A stretch of DNA of 64,000 bases, taken from positions 3,906,001-3,970,000 of the forward strand of contig NZ_CP059067.1 of the NCBI RefSeq assembly GCF_017795745.1, in the 5' to 3' direction. The DNA comes from Rhizobacter sp. AJA081-3 (GTDB lineage: Bacteria; Pseudomonadota; Gammaproteobacteria; Burkholderiales; Burkholderiaceae_C). Position numbers and translations under genes: made by a program. Below are positions 41,458-51,153 of the stretch, in pieces. Position 1 is the first letter of the stretch; every line of letters starts with the position of its first letter. Under the pieces are notes generated by a model. That model did not search any database and had not been told where the DNA came from. It saw only the letters and a program-made list of their open reading frames with translations.

Positions 41458-41530
41458 GAAAGAAAAACGCCGACCGAAGTCCGGTCGGCGCTCCTCAAGC
41501 AGTTGCCAAGAATTGAGGAGAGAACGTTCT
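41458..41530 (-). ncRNA. Candidate small RNA ending in an intrinsic terminator
   Basis: Read on the minus strand, CTCCTCAA...TTGAGGAG (41520-41491) forms one hairpin and is followed directly by the 9-bp terminator stem and a T-rich run. No protein gene ends here on that strand, so a short transcript is a reasonable guess. No promoter could be fixed. Confidence 0.3.
41461..41490 (-). terminator. Intrinsic terminator (minus strand)
   Basis: CGCCGACCG at 41468-41476 pairs perfectly with CGGTCGGCG at 41482-41490 around a 5-base loop. On the minus strand the stem is followed by TTTTTCTTTC. It does not have a T-run on the plus side, so it does not terminate tetR efficiently. Confidence 0.7.
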
Positions 41531-42168
41531 CTTGCGTGGCGCCGACGGTCAATGCCTCGGTCGTACGCTGTGGAACGCGGCGGATCGTACCCGTTGCTCG
41601 CTGCGAGTGGACTGGTGCCCTGGCGCGCGGGCCCTTCCGCGCACTGGACATCCATGCGAAATCTCACGGTGCTCGATGCCTTGAGTGCGAGCGAGGTGCT
41701 CGCCCGCACAGCGGAAGGACCGAGCAGAGGCAACTCGGGCGGCGCTCTTGTGAGTTGGCCAGGATGAGAAGCCGTACTCCTGGGACAAGCGACATGGCCG
41801 CCTTCCAGGCAGGTGGCCTTCGCGCGATCGGCTGGAGAACCGCACAGCGATGCTCCAGGTGCTGTCGAGCAGGCTCTCGGGTGACAACAAGCTCGCAAAT
41901 CGACGCGAACTCTCGTTCGTCATGATTGGGAGATGCCTCCAGGACTTGTCGGCGACAGCTGCTCAGGGAGACGCACCAGCCGTGGTTGCGCTCGGCGCCC
42001 GAACTTCAGAACTGGTCGCTGCGACAGCCGATGTCCGCTGCCTGCGGAGATGCTCGATGGCTGTTGTCGGCCACAACCTGAACCTCGCAAGATCCAATTG
42101 CGGAGAAACCCAAGCGCGCGCTTTGGCATGGCTAAGCCCTGCTGTGCTGGCATAGCGGCCTGGTGCCG

Positions 42169-43284
42169 TCAGGCGGTCTCGACCCGATCGCGCCCGGCTT
42201 TCTTGGCTTTGTAAAGTGCCCTGTCGGCACGATCGATGGCAGCGTCCTGGGACTCGCCTGTGTGCAGTTGAACCAACCCGGCCGAGAACGTGATCGCCAA
42301 GGCAGGAGCAATCACATCGAACCCGCCTCGGGCAATCGCAGCGCGCAGGCGTTCCAGAACGATCAGCGCGTCGTCCAGCGCGGTGCCGGGCATCACCACC
42401 AGAAACTCCTCGCCGCCCCAACGTGCAAGCCCATCGACGGTGCGCAGTTGAGACTGGACCCCGGTGGCAAAGCGCCGCAGCACGTCGTCGCCCGCACCGT
42501 GGCCCAGGGAGTCGTTGACGCGCTTGAACCAGTCGATGTCCAGCAAAGCGATCGAAAGTGGGCCATGACCGCGCGCGCTGCGGGCGTGCTCGCGAGCCAG
42601 CAACTCGACCATCGCTCGGCGATTCAACAGGCCCGTCAAAGGGTCTCGAGTTGCCAGTTCCTGGTTCAAAGACAGTGCATCGGCCAGTTCCCGCTTCTGT
42701 TCCGCCAACCGCGCACGCAGCCGACCGATGCGGATCACCACCACCGCGGTCGCGCCCATCACGATCGCGGCGAACAGCGCGTGCACGGACTCGACCACCG
42801 GGGGATATCGCTCCGGCGCGGTTGCGCCCCGCCATGCCATCACGCCCGCCAGCGCCGAGAAGGCCAGCAATGCCAGACGCGGCGCCATCTTCGGATCCAG
42901 GGCGAACATGCCGAACACGATGGTGACCACCATGATCGCAATGACCGCCCCGCGTGCGGGCCCGGTGATGGCATATGACCAGGCGATCGAGCAGATCGGA
43001 AACAAGATCTGCGGCAGCGTCAGGAACGGGTCGCGTGAGAGTCGCTCCGACAGGCGCGTACGGACCAGGAGGTAGAACAGGGAACTGCCGCCGAGATTGA
43101 ACGCAGTGAGCCAGTTCGACTCGGTGAGATCGACCAGGCCGAGCATCACCTCGCCGTGCTGCACGAAGGCGAACAGCACGAAGACAACGAATGGGATCAA
43201 GGTCATCGATGTGCGAACGCGCACCGGCCCCGCAGGCCCCAGAACAATGGTCACCGCGCGCTGCCTGAGTGACTGCTCTTCCAT
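42169..43284 (-). CDS. Membrane diguanylate cyclase (GGDEF)
   Basis: A 371-residue protein. The first 190 residues form about six membrane helices (LIPFVVFVLFAFVQHG, LPQILFPICSIAWSYAIT, AVIAIMVVTIVFGMFAL and others), an MHYT-less sensor region. After a short coiled linker (RARLAEQKRELADALSLNQE) comes a GGDEF domain starting ATRDPLTGLLNRRA; the active loop reads GGEEF and LDIDWFKRVND carries the metal Asp. It should make cyclic di-GMP. No RxxD inhibitory site with clear form was seen. Confidence 0.9.
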   Translation of the reverse strand: MEEQSLRQRAVTIVLGPAGPVRVRTSMTLIPFVVFVLFAFVQHGEVMLGLVDLTESNWLTAFNLGGSSLFYLLVRTRLSERLSRDPFLTLPQILFPICSIAWSYAITGPARGAVIAIMVVTIVFGMFALDPKMAPRLALLAFSALAGVMAWRGATAPERYPPVVESVHALFAAIVMGATAVVVIRIGRLRARLAEQKRELADALSLNQELATRDPLTGLLNRRAMVELLAREHARSARGHGPLSIALLDIDWFKRVNDSLGHGAGDDVLRRFATGVQSQLRTVDGLARWGGEEFLVVMPGTALDDALIVLERLRAAIARGGFDVIAPALAITFSAGLVQLHTGESQDAAIDRADRALYKAKKAGRDRVETA

Positions 43285-43667
43285 TTGATGCCATTGACGC
43301 CGTCATTTGGACGACCGAGGCAGTTTACTTGCGCGCACGGTGTCGCCTTGGGCGGCTACCTTCTACGGGACACGGACGCCGTAGGACCTCCGGCCGCGAC
43401 CCAGGCACCGCGGGCGGCTTTCGGGCATTCAGTCCTGGAAGTCGGCTTACCAGCAAGAAGTCCCTCGCCACCTAGCGCGCTCGACCCACAGCACACCTTC
43501 GGGTCAGTGGTCCCCAGCGTCAGCAAGTGCCGGCACAGCCGAAGTTGGACATGACTCACTGACCGCATGAAGCCACTGCAGCGAGGTTCACACTAGCCAG
43601 GCAGTAGTTGCATACTGCTGCCGCGCAGTCCTGGGGCTTGCGCAACGACTTTGGCTTGGAGCGGCCC
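43285..43667. other. Divergent gap upstream of ECF sigma gene
   Basis: About 380 bases between the cyclase start and the sigma-factor start. No repeated motif or obvious promoter was found. Confidence 0.35.
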
Positions 43668-44195
43668 ATGACCGACAACCCGGAAGCCGAGCTACCCGTC
43701 GACGAAGCCTTTGCCGCGGCCTATCCCGAGCTGCGCCGCCTGGCGCGCTCACGACTGCGCGGCGGAGGCCGCAACACCGTGCTCGACACCACCGCTCTGG
43801 TACACGAGACCTACCTCAAGTTGAGCCGCAACAGCTCGGCGTCGTTTCCGGATCGGCCGCGCTTTCTCGTTTATGCGGGCAAGGCGATGCGATCGATCAT
43901 CGTCGACATGGTGCGGCAGCGACAGACCGAGCGGCACGGCGGCGAGGTGGCGCATCTCACGCTGACCGGCGACGTCGCCGATGCGCTGCCCGCCGAGGAA
44001 GAACACATCCTGCGGGTGCACGAGGCCCTGCAGGAAATGGCCGAGGTTGATGCGCGCATGGCACAGGTGGTCGAACTGCGTTACTTCGGTGGTCTGACGG
44101 ACCTGGAGATCGCCGCGGCGTTGGGCGTGACCGACCGTACCGTGCGGCGCGACTGGGAGCAAGCGCGGCTGTTCCTTGCCGAGGCGTTGAAGTAG
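43668..44195 (+). CDS. ECF-type sigma factor paired with a Ser/Thr kinase
   Basis: A 175-residue sigma factor from ATG 43668. Region 2 includes ELRRLARSRLRGGGRNTVLD and HETYLKLS; region 4 is VELRYFGGLTDLEIAAALGV followed by TDRTVRRDWEQARLFLAEAL. It belongs by eye to the ECF group often linked to protein kinases (TIGR02999-like). No anti-sigma gene follows; the kinase starts 38 bases downstream, and phosphorylation may be how the sigma factor is controlled. It is distinct from the second ECF factor at 55400-55984. Confidence 0.87.
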   Translation: MTDNPEAELPVDEAFAAAYPELRRLARSRLRGGGRNTVLDTTALVHETYLKLSRNSSASFPDRPRFLVYAGKAMRSIIVDMVRQRQTERHGGEVAHLTLTGDVADALPAEEEHILRVHEALQEMAEVDARMAQVVELRYFGGLTDLEIAAALGVTDRTVRRDWEQARLFLAEALK

Positions 44196-44233
44196 ATCAA
44201 GGCACCGCCGAGCCGTTGTCGCAGCGCCTGAGT

Positions 44234-47026
44234 ATGGACGACGCTTTCAAGCTCTCGCCGCCCGAATGGGCGCGGTTGCGCGAGCTGCTCGACGAAGCTC
44301 TGGCGCTACCGCCGGCTGACCGGCTGAGCTGGATCGATGCGCTCGACGAGGTCCGACACGCCCAGCTCAAGCCCCGGCTGCGACGCCTGCTCACCCACGC
44401 CGCCGACGCGAGCACGGCCCCACCCGCCACGGTGGGGCGGCTTCTCGACACCCTGCCCAAGGTCGAAACTGGCCAGTTCGCTCGGCCCCCCGAAGGCACC
44501 GCGTCGCCCCCCGAACGCATCGGCCCGTATCGGCTGATCCGCGAGCTCGGCAGCGGCGGCATGGCCAGCGTCTGGCTGGCCGAGCGCACCGACATGCTGC
44601 AGGGTCGCCAGGTCGCGCTCAAGCTGCCGCATGGGGCCTGGCGCCGAGCCGGGCTTGCCGAACGCATGGCACGCGAGCGCGAGATCCTTGCCACGCTCGA
44701 GCACCTGAACATCGCGCGCCTCTACGACGCTGGCGTGGCGGCAGACGGTCAACCCTACCTTGCGCTCGAGCACGTCGAGGGCGAGCGCCTTGATGCCTGG
44801 TGCGAGCGCCGGGCGCTGGATGTTCCGGCGCGGCTGCGGCTGTTCCTGCAGGTGGCGCGCGCGGTGGCCCACGCGCACGCGCATCTCGTCGTGCACCGCG
44901 ACCTGAAACCGAGCAACATCCTCGTCACCACCGACGGGCAAGCCAAGTTGCTGGACTTCGGCATCGCCAAATTGCTCGATCAGGGCCAGGCGCAAGAGAC
45001 CGAACTGACGCAACAGTCCGGCCGCGCGCTGACGCCGGACTATGCGGCGCCGGAGCAGATCCTCGGCAAGCCGATCGGCACTGCGGCCGATGTCTACGCG
45101 CTGGGGGTCGTGCTGTTCGAGCTGCTGGCGGGGCAGCGGCCGTATCAGCTCAAGCGCGACACGCGTGCCGCGCTCGAAGAGGCGATCCTGCACGCCGAGA
45201 CGCCGCGCCCGAGCAGCCTGGCGCCGCGGGCTCGACGCAAGGCGCTGCTCGGTGACCTGGACACCATCGTTCTCAAAGCGCTCAAGAAGGAGCCGAGCGA
45301 TCGCTACAGCACCGCGGCGGCGCTGGCCGAAGACATCGAGCGCCACCTGGAGCACCGCCCCGTGCTGGCGCGGCCGGACAGCGCGGGCTATCGCCTGCGC
45401 ACGGCCATGCGCCGCCACCGCCTGCCGGCAGCGGCCGGCGCGGCGGTGATTGCCTCGCTGCTGGCGGGCACCGCTCTCGCACTTTGGCAAGCCCAGCTGG
45501 CGCGCCAACAGCGTGACGCGGCCGTGGCCGAACGCGAACGCGCTGACCGCCAGGCTTCAGCGGCGCAGTTGGCACGCCGCATTGCCGAGGGCCAGGCGAG
45601 CATGTCCGACTTCCTCCTGACCGACGCGGCGCAAAAGGTGCCTCATGCCGAGGCGGTGGCGCAGATTGAGCTCGCGGTGACGATGGTGCGCAAGCAGTAT
45701 CGCAACGACCCCGTGGTGCGCGCCGATCTGCTCGCAGACGCCGGCAACCGCATGCGCTGGATTGACGAGGCGGGACGTGCGCGCGAGCTGTGGGGCGAGG
45801 CCGAGGCGCTGATGCGCGAGGACGGCGCACACGCCGGCGTGGCGCGTGTGCTGTGCATGCGCGCGCGCGAGCGTGCACTGGCCGGGCAGATCGAGCCCGC
45901 CCGGCAGCTGGTGATCGAGGGCCGCGAGGCGCTGCAGCGCATCGTCGATCCGGAACCTGTTCCCGGCGCGGGATGTCTGTTGGATGAGGCGGTGGTCGAG
46001 CGCCGTGCCGGCAATCTTCTGCGTGCTCTGGGGCTGGGTGAAGAGGCGCTCGCTCTCGAGCGTGCGGCCGGGCGCACCGAGACCGATCTTGTCGCGACAC
46101 TGCTGCACGAAGTCGGGCGCTCGCGCTTCGAACTTGGCCGGTTTGCCGCCGCCGTGGCCGCCGCGCGCGAGAGCTTGGAGGTTCGGGAGCGAATCGGTCG
46201 CGATCTCGGCAACAACCACAGGGCAACATGGTTCCTGCTGGCGATGGCCCGCCGCGACGGCGGGCAGACAGCTCAGGCGCTGCGCGACTTCGCGGGCGAT
46301 GGCCGTTTCGATCCTTCTGGCGCCGATCGCTCCGTGAATCAGCGCTATCACTACGCGCTGGGCCTGCTGGTTCACGGTCGCGCCGAGGAAGCGCTGCGCC
46401 TGCTGAAAGCCTTGGAGGCCGGGCTGTCGGGCCTGGACCTGCGGTCCGAAGGGCCCTATGTGGCCTTGCAGGCCGCGCAGGCGCAGCTTGCGCTGGGGCA
46501 GCTCGCCGCGGCGCGCGCCTCGCTGGAACGCGCCGCCGGCCATTTCGGACCCTTGGTCGCCGAACGCCGCTTTGCCGCCCACCGCTACCTGGTCACGCGA
46601 GCGGAATGGGCCCGACGTAGCGGGCGCCTGGGCGAAGCTGCGCTGCTCCTCGATCTGGCGCGCACGACCCTCGACGCCGCACCACAACCGGATGACCCAC
46701 CCTCGCGAGATTTGTCCAGGCGAGCGCTGCATCGTGCGTTTGCTGAACTGGCCCTTGCACAGCGGCTTCTGCCGCAGGCGCTGGATGCTGCGCAGCTTGC
46801 ACTGGCGCTGTCCGAGCGCGCTGCCATCGATCGCGAGGCCAGCCTGTTCGTCGGTGAGGACCTGCTGCTGCGCGCCGCCATCCGTCGTGCCTCGGGCGAC
46901 GACGCCGGCTTCCGCAGCGATGCCCAAGCCGCTCACACGCACATCCGTGCTGCCGGCGGTCCGGGCCACCCGCTGGCGCTGACGGCAGAACGGCTGGCTC
47001 ACCCTTCGGCGACCCCCAAGCTCTAG
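44234..47026 (+). CDS. Membrane Ser/Thr protein kinase with TPR-like sensor region
   Basis: A 930-residue Hanks-type kinase from ATG 44234 (a TTG 18 bases earlier is possible). G-loop GSGGMASVW near 106, catalytic Lys130, HRDLKPSN with Asp223, DFG at 241-243 and PDYAAPE in the activation segment show an active kinase. A single membrane helix lies at about 399-419. The outer 500 residues are Ala/Leu-rich helical repeats of TPR style. An N-terminal region of 95 residues precedes the kinase. It pairs with the ECF sigma gene immediately upstream. Confidence 0.9.
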   Translation: MDDAFKLSPPEWARLRELLDEALALPPADRLSWIDALDEVRHAQLKPRLRRLLTHAADASTAPPATVGRLLDTLPKVETGQFARPPEGTASPPERIGPYRLIRELGSGGMASVWLAERTDMLQGRQVALKLPHGAWRRAGLAERMAREREILATLEHLNIARLYDAGVAADGQPYLALEHVEGERLDAWCERRALDVPARLRLFLQVARAVAHAHAHLVVHRDLKPSNILVTTDGQAKLLDFGIAKLLDQGQAQETELTQQSGRALTPDYAAPEQILGKPIGTAADVYALGVVLFELLAGQRPYQLKRDTRAALEEAILHAETPRPSSLAPRARRKALLGDLDTIVLKALKKEPSDRYSTAAALAEDIERHLEHRPVLARPDSAGYRLRTAMRRHRLPAAAGAAVIASLLAGTALALWQAQLARQQRDAAVAERERADRQASAAQLARRIAEGQASMSDFLLTDAAQKVPHAEAVAQIELAVTMVRKQYRNDPVVRADLLADAGNRMRWIDEAGRARELWGEAEALMREDGAHAGVARVLCMRARERALAGQIEPARQLVIEGREALQRIVDPEPVPGAGCLLDEAVVERRAGNLLRALGLGEEALALERAAGRTETDLVATLLHEVGRSRFELGRFAAAVAAARESLEVRERIGRDLGNNHRATWFLLAMARRDGGQTAQALRDFAGDGRFDPSGADRSVNQRYHYALGLLVHGRAEEALRLLKALEAGLSGLDLRSEGPYVALQAAQAQLALGQLAAARASLERAAGHFGPLVAERRFAAHRYLVTRAEWARRSGRLGEAALLLDLARTTLDAAPQPDDPPSRDLSRRALHRAFAELALAQRLLPQALDAAQLALALSERAAIDREASLFVGEDLLLRAAIRRASGDDAGFRSDAQAAHTHIRAAGGPGHPLALTAERLAHPSATPKL

Positions 47027-47117
47027 GGGTGCCGGCGCGGCGGTGTCCGGCTGGCCGACAGGAGCTCGTTCCTGCAAGTACCGACGCAATATTGCTCGGG
47101 CACGAAGGAACGAAACC

Positions 47118-47723
47118 ATGCACCGCACTTCATTGCTCTCTCTCGCGGCGGCCCTGGCGCTGATCCACGGCCCCGCACTCGCCGCCGAGAAGTGCTACGA
47201 CTTCAGCAAGCTCGCTGCCGACTCGAGTTGGGGCGTGAATATCGACGTGCCGATCGACATCGGCACGGTGCGCATCCGCCCGCTGATCGTGAACGGCCAG
47301 CCCTTCGTGGCGGCCAATGCCGACCGGCAGTTCCTGCGCCTGCAGGACCAGCAGATCGCAGGTGGCCAGCGGCCTGAACTCCACGGCTCGCAGGTGGCGA
47401 TGCAGATCGTGCCCAGCGAACGCGTGCGCTCGGTGCGCATGAAGTTCGCGCACCAGCCCGGGCCAGACGGCAAGCGACCCTCGTTCATCGAGGTCAATGG
47501 CGAGAAGCACGACTTCGAAGGCCTTTTCAGCAAGGTCAACGGTCGCACGATGGGGCAGGGAACCTCGTGGCGGGCTGAGGCCAAGGCCGAGTTGGTGCCC
47601 AGCGGCGCCGACAGCCTCTGGCACGCGGGCACGCTGGCCGTGCGCTCGACGCAAGGCGGTATCGACCAGGTGACGATTGGCGCGCAGGTCTTCCGTGTCG
47701 ACAACGTTTGCATCGAACGTTGA
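47118..47723 (+). CDS. Secreted protein of unknown function
   Basis: A 201-residue exported protein. The signal peptide MHRTSLLSLAAALALIHGPA ends at ALAAEK, and the mature chain has two cysteines at its ends (KCYDFSKL and DNVCIER) that could form a disulfide. The body is beta-rich (VRIRPLIVNGQPFVAANAD) and no family is recognised. It follows the kinase gene by about 90 bases and precedes the large surface protein by 19, so it may belong to the same transcript. Confidence 0.75.
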   Translation: MHRTSLLSLAAALALIHGPALAAEKCYDFSKLAADSSWGVNIDVPIDIGTVRIRPLIVNGQPFVAANADRQFLRLQDQQIAGGQRPELHGSQVAMQIVPSERVRSVRMKFAHQPGPDGKRPSFIEVNGEKHDFEGLFSKVNGRTMGQGTSWRAEAKAELVPSGADSLWHAGTLAVRSTQGGIDQVTIGAQVFRVDNVCIER

Positions 47724-47742
47724 ACGAGAAGGAGCCGTCGCC

Positions 47743-50700
47743 ATGTCGAACCCCGATGTGCTGGGCTGGCTGGCCGCCGCGCTCATGGTCGCGACATTTG
47801 CTTGCCGCGAGGCGCGCGCGATGCGTCCGCTCGCGGTGGCGACCAACCTGGCGTTCATCGGTTACGGCATCGCAGCGGCACTGGTGCCGGTGCTCACGTT
47901 GCACCTGCTGCTGCTGCCGATCAACTTGTGGCACTGGGCCGAGGCCCGGCGAGGGAAGGGATTCACCGTGTGGAATGAGTGCGTTCGCAGAGCCCCGTGC
48001 TGGGCGCTCGTGCTGTTGATGAGTTCGTTGCTGGTCGCCTGCGGTGGTGGTGGCGGCGATCCCGCGCCCCAGGCCCAGCCTGTGCCGCCCTTGCAGACGA
48101 CTGGCATCTACCGCCAATGGGAGTTCAAGCGCTACCTCGGCCGCTTCAGCAAGGAGGCGAGCAGCACCCCGGTGGATCACAACAGCGGCGGGGAGGTGCA
48201 GGACAGTGCACAGCTCGGCGCCTACTACCTGCAGCCGCCGCGCTTCGACATCACGCCCCATCACGAAATCTTCTCCAGCGCCTCGGGCATGACCTACTGG
48301 GCCGCGGCCGAGTCGCCCTCGGGCTTCACCGGCCCTGAGCCGCCGATCGGCGCCGGCACCGTTTTCAGTCAGCAGCAGATGTTCGTCAAGCAGACCGAAG
48401 GCGCAACGCTCGAGTACGTGGTGAACAACGTCATCGTTCAGGCCTTCGACGCCAACCCTGAGGCGGCCGGCGACAACGACTGCCCGATATCGATGATTTT
48501 CGATGAGCACGACGTCTGGCAGGACAACCCGACCACCGGCAGGCCGGAGATCGTCGGCAAGATCAAGCGCCCGGCACCGGACGGCATCGTGCTGCATTGC
48601 GACCACGCCCTGAGCGCCTGGGTCGTATTCCACTTCAACGCCGAAAGGTTGGGCAACTCGCTCGCGAGCGGGCGTGTCCTCCTGAAGCGGGCCGCCGCCG
48701 AGGTGGAGGTCTTCGGCAGCCGCAACGCCTTCGATTGGTTCGCGAGCGACGCGATATTCGAGCAGTCCTGGGAAGCGCGCGACTTCGAGGTCACGACGAA
48801 CGCCAACGACGGCATGCTCACCTACGCCCTTCTGACCAAGCCAATGGTCATCAAGGTGCCGCTCGACGACGTGAAGGTCGGCGAAGCGATCCTGGTGGAC
48901 GCGACGATCGACGTGCAAGCCTACGACTTCCGCCAGCGTGAATCGTCGGCACATGCCTTCTTCCGTGACCCCGGCCAGGTGGGCGGCGCCGAGTTGCGCA
49001 CCACGGGCCTGCAGGCGGTGCCAATGACGGCGCGGCTGCCGCGCCTGCCCGACGTGGACCCCACGCCAGCCTGCACCGGTGCGGCCGATCCGGCGCGCGG
49101 CACGATCGCCTTCGAGCGCGCGGAACTCAACACGATGGAGCTGCCCGGCCCGGGCGCGCTGGTGACGCTGGTGCGCGAAGGCGGCACCAACGGCGAGGTC
49201 AGCGTGCTGTTGCAGACCACCGAAGGCAGCGCGAGCGCGACCGCCGACTATGTGGACGCCACCCAGCGCGTGCGCTTTCGCGACGGACAGACGCGGCGCA
49301 CCGTGCGCATCCAGCCGCGCTTGGATGACGTGGCCGAGTTCGACGAGACCGTGCTGCTGCGCCTGGCCGAGCCGCGCGGCTGCGCTGCGCTCGGCGCGCT
49401 GGCCGAGGCCGTGCTGACGATCCACGATGACGACCAGCCGCTGCCGCCGCCGGTGACCTTCCAGCTGGGCGGCACGGCGAGCGGACTGCAAGGACCCGGT
49501 CTTGTGTTGTACGACCGCACGCAGGTCGTGCAACTGGCGGTAGCGGCCGACGGCAGCTTCACGATGCCCTGGCGCTATGCGCCGGGTGCTGCCTACGACA
49601 TCCGCATCGTGGCGATGCCGGGACAACCGTTTCAGCAGTGCAGGCTGAGCGGCCCGGCCACCGGCGTGATGCAGTCCAATGTCAATACGCTCCAGGTGGT
49701 TTGCGATCCACCGGTGGCGGCGACCGGCATCGACACCAGCTTCGGCACCCTCGGCAAGGTGACTGCGGGCCTGCCCGGTGGCGCGCGCGCCATCGCGCGC
49801 CAATCCACCGGCCACATCCTCGCCACCAACGGCGTGAGTCTGGTGCGCTTCCACCCCGACGGGCGGCTGGACGCCGGCTTCGGCAAAGTGGACAACCTGC
49901 TCACCGGCCTCGGCGCCGACGTGGCCGACTTGGCGGTGGGCGCGGACGATCGCATCGTCGTCGCCGGACGAATCTTGCAGCCGGCGATGTCGCCGCCGTT
50001 CTACCAGATGGCCGCCGCACGGCTGAACGCGGACGGCACGCGCGACACGAGCTTCGGCAGTGGCGGCATGGCCACCTTCCGCCTGACCGGCGTGGGCGAG
50101 AGCGCCAGCCGCGTGCTGGTGCAGGCCGATGGCCGCGTCGTGCTCGTCGGCCAGGCCACGCCGTTGAACGGCCCGCTCGGCCAGGCCAACAACGACATCG
50201 CGGTCGTGCGGCTGACGGTGGATGGCGCACTCGATGCGAGCTTCGGCCAAAGCGGCGCGGTGCTCGCCGACGCACTGCCGCGCGACTTTGCGTTCGCGGC
50301 TGCGCTGCAGCCTGACGGTCGCATCTTCGTCGCGGGCCGCACGAGCCAGGACAACACGCCGACCGAAGACACCTTGTTCACGCGCCTCGCGCCCGACGGC
50401 ACGATCGAGCCCGGTTTCGGCCGCAACCCGGCCTACAGCCCGAGCTCGGACGAAGCGTTGGACGTGGCACTCCAGGCCGATGGCAAGCTGGTGCTGCTGG
50501 TGGCAGCGCGCAGTACCTATGCCGACATCTTGGTCGTGCGGCTGAATGCCGATGGCAGCCTCGACGCCAGCTTCGGCAGCCACGGCATCGTGCGCAGCGA
50601 CGTCGGGCCCCTAGACGACTATGCGCGAGCGGTGGCGGTGCAACGCGACGGCAAGATCATCGTAGCGGCTCAGGTCTCCAACCCGCTGCCTGTGCCGCCG

Positions 50701-50901
50701 AGCTTCGCGCTGCTGCGTTACGCCTCCGATGGCGCACCCGATGCCGGCTTCGGCAGCGGCGGTGTGCTGCACGTGCCCTTCTTCGGCGGCAACGAAAGCG
50801 CCAACGACCTGATCGTTCAGCCCGACGGCCGCATCGTCGCCGCGGGATCGTGGCGCACGGGTCTGACGACAGACATCGCGATGGTGCGGCTGGTTCCTTG
50901 A
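47743..50901 (+). CDS. Large protein: two-helix membrane part fused to lipoprotein-like Calx-beta / delta-60 repeat protein
   Basis: A single open frame of 1052 residues from ATG 47743 (GAAGGAG upstream). Residues 1-72 look like a complete small membrane protein with two or three helices. Around residue 76 (GTG 47968, preceded by AGGGAAGGGA) a typical lipoprotein start appears: WNECVRRAPCWALVLLMSSL then LVAC and a Gly run. The rest is secreted-type: a 300-residue unknown part, a Calx-beta domain (GSASATADYVDATQRVRF, ending LTIHDDDQP), and delta-60 repeats (DTSFGSGGMATF, DASFGQSGAVL, DASFGSHGIV with PDGR/DGKIVVA) forming a propeller-like end. The true start may be 47968, or two genes have lost a stop between them. 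Confidence 0.75.
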   Translation: MSNPDVLGWLAAALMVATFACREARAMRPLAVATNLAFIGYGIAAALVPVLTLHLLLLPINLWHWAEARRGKGFTVWNECVRRAPCWALVLLMSSLLVACGGGGGDPAPQAQPVPPLQTTGIYRQWEFKRYLGRFSKEASSTPVDHNSGGEVQDSAQLGAYYLQPPRFDITPHHEIFSSASGMTYWAAAESPSGFTGPEPPIGAGTVFSQQQMFVKQTEGATLEYVVNNVIVQAFDANPEAAGDNDCPISMIFDEHDVWQDNPTTGRPEIVGKIKRPAPDGIVLHCDHALSAWVVFHFNAERLGNSLASGRVLLKRAAAEVEVFGSRNAFDWFASDAIFEQSWEARDFEVTTNANDGMLTYALLTKPMVIKVPLDDVKVGEAILVDATIDVQAYDFRQRESSAHAFFRDPGQVGGAELRTTGLQAVPMTARLPRLPDVDPTPACTGAADPARGTIAFERAELNTMELPGPGALVTLVREGGTNGEVSVLLQTTEGSASATADYVDATQRVRFRDGQTRRTVRIQPRLDDVAEFDETVLLRLAEPRGCAALGALAEAVLTIHDDDQPLPPPVTFQLGGTASGLQGPGLVLYDRTQVVQLAVAADGSFTMPWRYAPGAAYDIRIVAMPGQPFQQCRLSGPATGVMQSNVNTLQVVCDPPVAATGIDTSFGTLGKVTAGLPGGARAIARQSTGHILATNGVSLVRFHPDGRLDAGFGKVDNLLTGLGADVADLAVGADDRIVVAGRILQPAMSPPFYQMAAARLNADGTRDTSFGSGGMATFRLTGVGESASRVLVQADGRVVLVGQATPLNGPLGQANNDIAVVRLTVDGALDASFGQSGAVLADALPRDFAFAAALQPDGRIFVAGRTSQDNTPTEDTLFTRLAPDGTIEPGFGRNPAYSPSSDEALDVALQADGKLVLLVAARSTYADILVVRLNADGSLDASFGSHGIVRSDVGPLDDYARAVAVQRDGKIIVAAQVSNPLPVPPSFALLRYASDGAPDAGFGSGGVLHVPFFGGNESANDLIVQPDGRIVAAGSWRTGLTTDIAMVRLVP

Positions 50902-51027
50902 ATCGGCACCGTCTCTTCCGTAACCCGCGTTGGATCCGCATGCGCACCCGCGATCACCCGGAACGCCATGCCATCGCGCAGCCCGACGCCCTTCGGCCCC
51001 CAAAGTCAGGCATGACGGGAACAAATG

Positions 51028-51153
51028 AAGTCCGTCGGGAATGGCACCGCTAAGTCGTTGATTCTTCATAACCAGGCGCCTACGGGAAAGTCCGTCGGAA
51101 TCTCCGGATTCGACTGCGCCAGCCGGGCCGCGACAAACAAAGTCCGTCGGGAT
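51028..51153 (+). repeat. Three direct repeats AAGTCCGTCGG
   Basis: AAGTCCGTCGGGA at 51028-51040, AAGTCCGTCGGAA at 51088-51100 and AAGTCCGTCGGGA at 51140-51152, with 60- and 52-base periods. The first and third are preceded by ACAAA. No gene covers them. Function unknown. Confidence 0.6.

Larger units (their letters stand above)
41398..42168. other. Long gap with an orphan minus-strand terminator
   Basis: About 770 bases between the tetR end and the end of the diguanylate cyclase gene. Open frames are short and lack recognisable domains. It holds the hairpin pair at 41468-41520 and, next to it, a perfect 14-bp palindrome AGAGAACGTTCTCT at 41519-41532. Confidence 0.5.

Noticed and set aside
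41549-41923. Minus-strand 124-residue frame upstream of the orphan terminator
   Set aside because: Ser/Arg/His-rich, no domain, no ribosome site; a non-coding transcript explains the terminator better.
47536-50583. A 1015-residue minus-strand open frame
   Set aside because: It is the shadow of the 47743-50901 gene in GC-rich DNA; it reads as His/Arg/Gly-rich text without domains, while the plus strand shows signal, Calx-beta and delta-60 repeats.
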